This document shows, in pieces, positions 61,872 through 64,000 of a stretch of DNA of 64,000 nucleotides. The notes under the pieces are model-generated. The model did not search any database. It was not told the origin of the DNA and saw only the letters and a list, made by a program, of their open reading frames with translations. Numbering within the stretch: position 1 is the first letter of the stretch; each line of letters begins with the position of its first letter. The stretch spans positions 524,387-588,386 of the forward strand of contig NZ_FRFA01000001.1 of assembly GCF_900143535.1 (NCBI RefSeq). Reading direction: 5' to 3'. Source of the stretch: Tateyamaria sp. Alg231-49. GTDB lineage: Bacteria; Pseudomonadota; Alphaproteobacteria; Rhodobacterales; Rhodobacteraceae. Made by a program: the position numbers and the translations under genes.

Positions 61872-62587
61872 AGACAGAATCCGTTTCGTTGATTGTCAGT
61901 GTGGCGATTGCATTTGCAATTACCACTGCGCAGCCCGCATCCGCAAACTGGGTTTCGAAGCTCGCGAACAAGCTTGCAAATGAAGCTGTGGAGAATGCTC
62001 CGAATGCAGCTGGTCACGCAGAGCGCGCAGCTGGCAGACGTTCCAGCCAAACTCAAGCTGAGCATGGTGAAACGGATGCTGAAATTCACAACAATGGTGT
62101 GGTTTCGCAGTATGTCAGCAAGGAACATGGTTTCCGCTTCAATTTCCCGAGCAACTGGAAAATTGTGAGTGCGGGTGTGCGCGGAACTGAAGTCATGCTG
62201 GTTTCTGGCAGTGCATCCGGCATGAGTTGCAACGTTGTATTGCAGTACATTCCCGCTCTGGAAGGCATGCATAGAAAGGAGCTGGATGATTTGATCTCGA
62301 AAGAGGCATACAATGCTGAATACTGGTCCGACTTATTCGCAATGTACAACGAGGTTCAAATCCGAAAACATGATCTTGGTATGATGCCGGGTAGCAAGGC
62401 TCAGTATGTTCTTGCTGACGTAGTTTACAATTCGTTTGAAAAGCTTGAGCACCTTACGCTCTTGCAGGCCGTTACGTACCAATCAGGCAAGGCTACATGG
62501 ATTGGTTGCTCGGCCCGCTCAGGTTACTGGGAAGAAGTATCAGACCTTGCGCTGCTCCCACTTCGCACCTTCACTGTCGAGTATTGA
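61868..62587 (+). CDS. secreted protein with a PsbP/DUF1795-like domain
   Basis: 239 residues. A signal peptide (SLIVSVAIAFAITTAQPASA, cleavage about 26), an Ala/Asn-rich helical linker (27-65), then a beta-rich domain that begins GFRFNFPSNWKIV (88-100), a pattern seen in PsbP- and DUF1795-like proteins that often mediate envelope or secretion-related contacts. Two Cys in the C-terminal domain could pair. Last gene of the coupled trio; no terminator is clear behind it. Confidence 0.7.
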   Translation: MKTESVSLIVSVAIAFAITTAQPASANWVSKLANKLANEAVENAPNAAGHAERAAGRRSSQTQAEHGETDAEIHNNGVVSQYVSKEHGFRFNFPSNWKIVSAGVRGTEVMLVSGSASGMSCNVVLQYIPALEGMHRKELDDLISKEAYNAEYWSDLFAMYNEVQIRKHDLGMMPGSKAQYVLADVVYNSFEKLEHLTLLQAVTYQSGKATWIGCSARSGYWEEVSDLALLPLRTFTVEY

Positions 62588-62725
62588 CAAGATACCGTAG
62601 TGGCTCAGACCAAGCGCCAGCAGAACTATTTTTCGGGGGCGCACTCCGACTAAAGATGTTGTGACCCACTCAAGGCAGCGTGATCGTAAGACTGTTGAGA
62701 TACAATTTGCTGAAAGGATCCACAG

Positions 62726-63079
62726 ATGCCAATTCCGTTGTTTTTTCGCGCAGCTGCATGTTGCCTCACGAGTATCATCTTGTGTAATCACGCGGTTGCC
62801 GACGGTTGGGAACTTCTTGAAACGGGCGTAACAGAAGCCCAATCTGGAGCAACCATGAACTTGTTCTTCCAGTTTGACAATGAAGCTGGCCGTTTTTGGG
62901 TCAGGACAGAATTTGTTGATGGAAATGATCTCGTAGAAAACGGCGCTGTACTCGTCACGTATTTCGACATCGACTGCGAGAAGCGCATTTTCTTTTGGGA
63001 AGATGGAGGCAGGGATGAATTCACCGACTACCCTCCTGGAAACAAAATTCGAACTCGTGTCGAAGAGTTTTGCGACTGA
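62726..63079 (+). CDS. small secreted protein (117 aa)
   Basis: 117 residues. Signal peptide (FFRAAACCLTSIILCNHAVA) followed by about 90 beta-rich, acidic residues with two Cys near the end (DIDCEKRIFFWED; EEFCD) that could form a disulphide. Downstream of the coupled trio by 140 bp, same strand. The pattern of aromatic residues and a terminal Cys pair recalls small periplasmic or outer-membrane-associated domains of unknown function. Confidence 0.6.
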   Translation: MPIPLFFRAAACCLTSIILCNHAVADGWELLETGVTEAQSGATMNLFFQFDNEAGRFWVRTEFVDGNDLVENGAVLVTYFDIDCEKRIFFWEDGGRDEFTDYPPGNKIRTRVEEFCD

Positions 63080-63400
63080 TCAAAACGTAAGTTGGACTGC
63101 TCGTTTGCAAATGGGTCACCAAGAGCCACTGAGCCTACACTCAAAAAACTGTTTCGTGTACTTTACCTCGGCAATTGAACTGGCTTGAAACCCTCAAGGC
63201 CCGAGACCTCGGTCTGACAATATTCCTGCTCAGCTTCTCGCCACCGCTGTTCCAACCACTCGGCCAAACGGATCGCTGCACCATACCGGCTCTCTGTCTG
63301 TGGTTAAGTCAAGTGTGTTAGGTTCTGTGTCTTCCGGGTCCGTGGTTCTCTACGAGGTCAGGGATTATCCTGCCTCCTGATGGCGTACGGGACTGATCTG
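63080..63400. other. non-coding interval left of the IS110 element
   Basis: About 320 bp with no supported gene. GGCCCGAGACCTCGGTC at 63199-63215 is an imperfect inverted repeat. The IS110 left or right end probably falls inside this interval or just beyond, but IS110 elements lack classical terminal inverted repeats, so the border cannot be fixed by eye. Confidence 0.4.
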
Positions 63401-63527
63401 CCAAAATGTCACTCACGAGGTTGGGAGTTGCCCACCTCAGCCGGTTGGCTGGCTCGATCTGCCTCCGTCCCGGAGGACGTCGAACCTACCCCTTGTCTCT
63501 CGGGCAGGTATTCAAAATCTCAATCTC
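63401..63527. ncRNA. strongly folded IS110 flank, candidate bridge RNA region
   Basis: Directly after the transposase stop (transposase on the minus strand) three stems follow each other: GAGGTtGGG/CCCACCTC (63417-63438, one bulge), CAGCC/GGCTG (63438-63451) and CCTCCG/CGGAGG (63462-63476). IS110-family elements encode a bridge RNA in a non-coding end; in the IS1111 subgroup it lies downstream of the transposase, as here. The strand of the RNA is not determined. Confidence 0.45.
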
Positions 63528-64000
63528 TCAGCTGGCACCCTCCATTCTTGGCTCAAACACGGTTTCGTTTCGCCAGATGCTATGCAGGATGACCGCAATT
63601 TTTCGAGAGGCGGCTACGGCTGCTTTCTTGTGCCCCTTGCGCTCGGCTAACTTTGCTGCCCATTCTTTCAAACGAGAGGGCTTCCTCGTGCAACTGATCA
63701 ATGTTGACGCCGCTGAGTATAATAATCGGCGCATATCGCAATCACCGCATTTGGATATTTTACCCGACCAATCCACCTCGCCGGACTGATGGCGTTTTGG
63801 CGTGAGACCGAGGAACGCGCCGACATCGACCGATTTCCTGAACCGCTTTTCATCGTCCAGTGTCGCGATGTACGCCAAGGCAACAATGGGCCCAACACCC
63901 GGAACGGTCATCAGTCGGCGCGCTAGATTACTTTCGCGCGCTATGGTCCTGACCTCGTCGTCCAGCGCGTCTCGGGCAATGCAAAGCGTCTTATGCAGAG
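63528..64000 (-). mobile_element. IS110-family transposase, C-terminal part (cut by window edge)
   Basis: The frame is open through the right edge, so the N-terminal RuvC-like DEDD domain is outside the window. The visible 157 or so residues show the IS110 C-terminal pattern: LMTVPGVGPIVALAYIATL, RFRKSVDVGAFLGLTPKRH, SGEVDWSGKISKCGD and RRLLYSAAS with the Ser expected to take part in recombination. The internal Met at 63911 is not a start. A bridge-RNA-guided recombinase that inserts without classical inverted repeats. Confidence 0.85.

Noticed and set aside
63380-63789. Plus-strand frames opposite the IS110 transposase
   Set aside because: The minus strand encodes a recognisable transposase; the plus-strand products have no domain and no ribosome site.

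Overview
The window is a chromosomal segment of a marine alphaproteobacterium, most likely of the Roseobacter group (Rhodobacteraceae). This rests on protein style and gene neighbourhoods: DUF2927, DUF2852 and DUF6778 proteins; a PIN-domain gene coupled to an RlmI-type methyltransferase; RodZ-like gene next to ispG; 5-aminolevulinate synthase HemA (C4 pathway); a MoxR/CoxE pair; TRAP transporters; and an RTX/Hint-type secreted protein at the left edge. I cannot name the genus from sequence alone.

Layout. (1) 1-605: the start of a secreted acidic RTX-like protein, cut by the window edge. (2) 606-1489: AT-richer stretch with no convincing gene. (3) 1490-5693: tRNA-Leu(CAA) carrying a very small integrated element (about 4.1 kb) bounded by a 43-bp exact direct repeat. 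It holds a P4-type tyrosine integrase with repeated candidate arm sites, a few very small genes, a truncated superfamily-2 helicase-like protein, and an array of about 133-bp repeats in which conserved stems enclose variable 43-49-nt loops. This is the most unusual part of the window. (4) 5838-60370: mostly ordinary core chromosome. It includes exoD-dsbB; an Lrp regulator divergent from arginase and ornithine cyclodeaminase; dksA; a MoxR-GNAT-lipoprotein-small membrane protein-CoxE cluster; P450; an M48 peptidase; PIN/RlmI; glnE; bpt; mscS; cls; a complete TRAP transporter with an adjacent two-component system; ilvBN behind a leader-peptide attenuator; a Rieske oxygenase; amidase; prfB-mrcA-amiC on one strand; rodZ-like/ispG; hemA; hydrolases; tRNA-Asp and tRNA-Val(TAC). 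(5) 60576-64000: a second accessory region starting at a 5'-truncated tRNA-Val(CAC) remnant. It contains a three-gene operon with ATGA overlaps (Cys-rich protein, membrane protein, secreted protein), a further secreted protein, and an IS110-family transposase that runs off the right edge next to a strongly folded non-coding flank.

How parts work together. Arginase plus ornithine cyclodeaminase turn arginine into proline, probably under the divergent Lrp-type regulator. The TRAP binding protein and two permeases form one importer, and the Cache-domain histidine kinase/NarL regulator next door probably senses its substrate. IlvB and IlvN form acetolactate synthase, and a leader peptide with Val-Val-Val-Ile-Leu codons couples its transcription to branched-chain aminoacyl-tRNA supply. 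PBP1A and the AmiC-type amidase build and split peptidoglycan. Two DsbA/DsbB-type genes serve periplasmic disulphide formation but are far apart.

Limits: no homology search was run. Family names come from motif recognition. Promoters, operators and RNA structures are read by eye.
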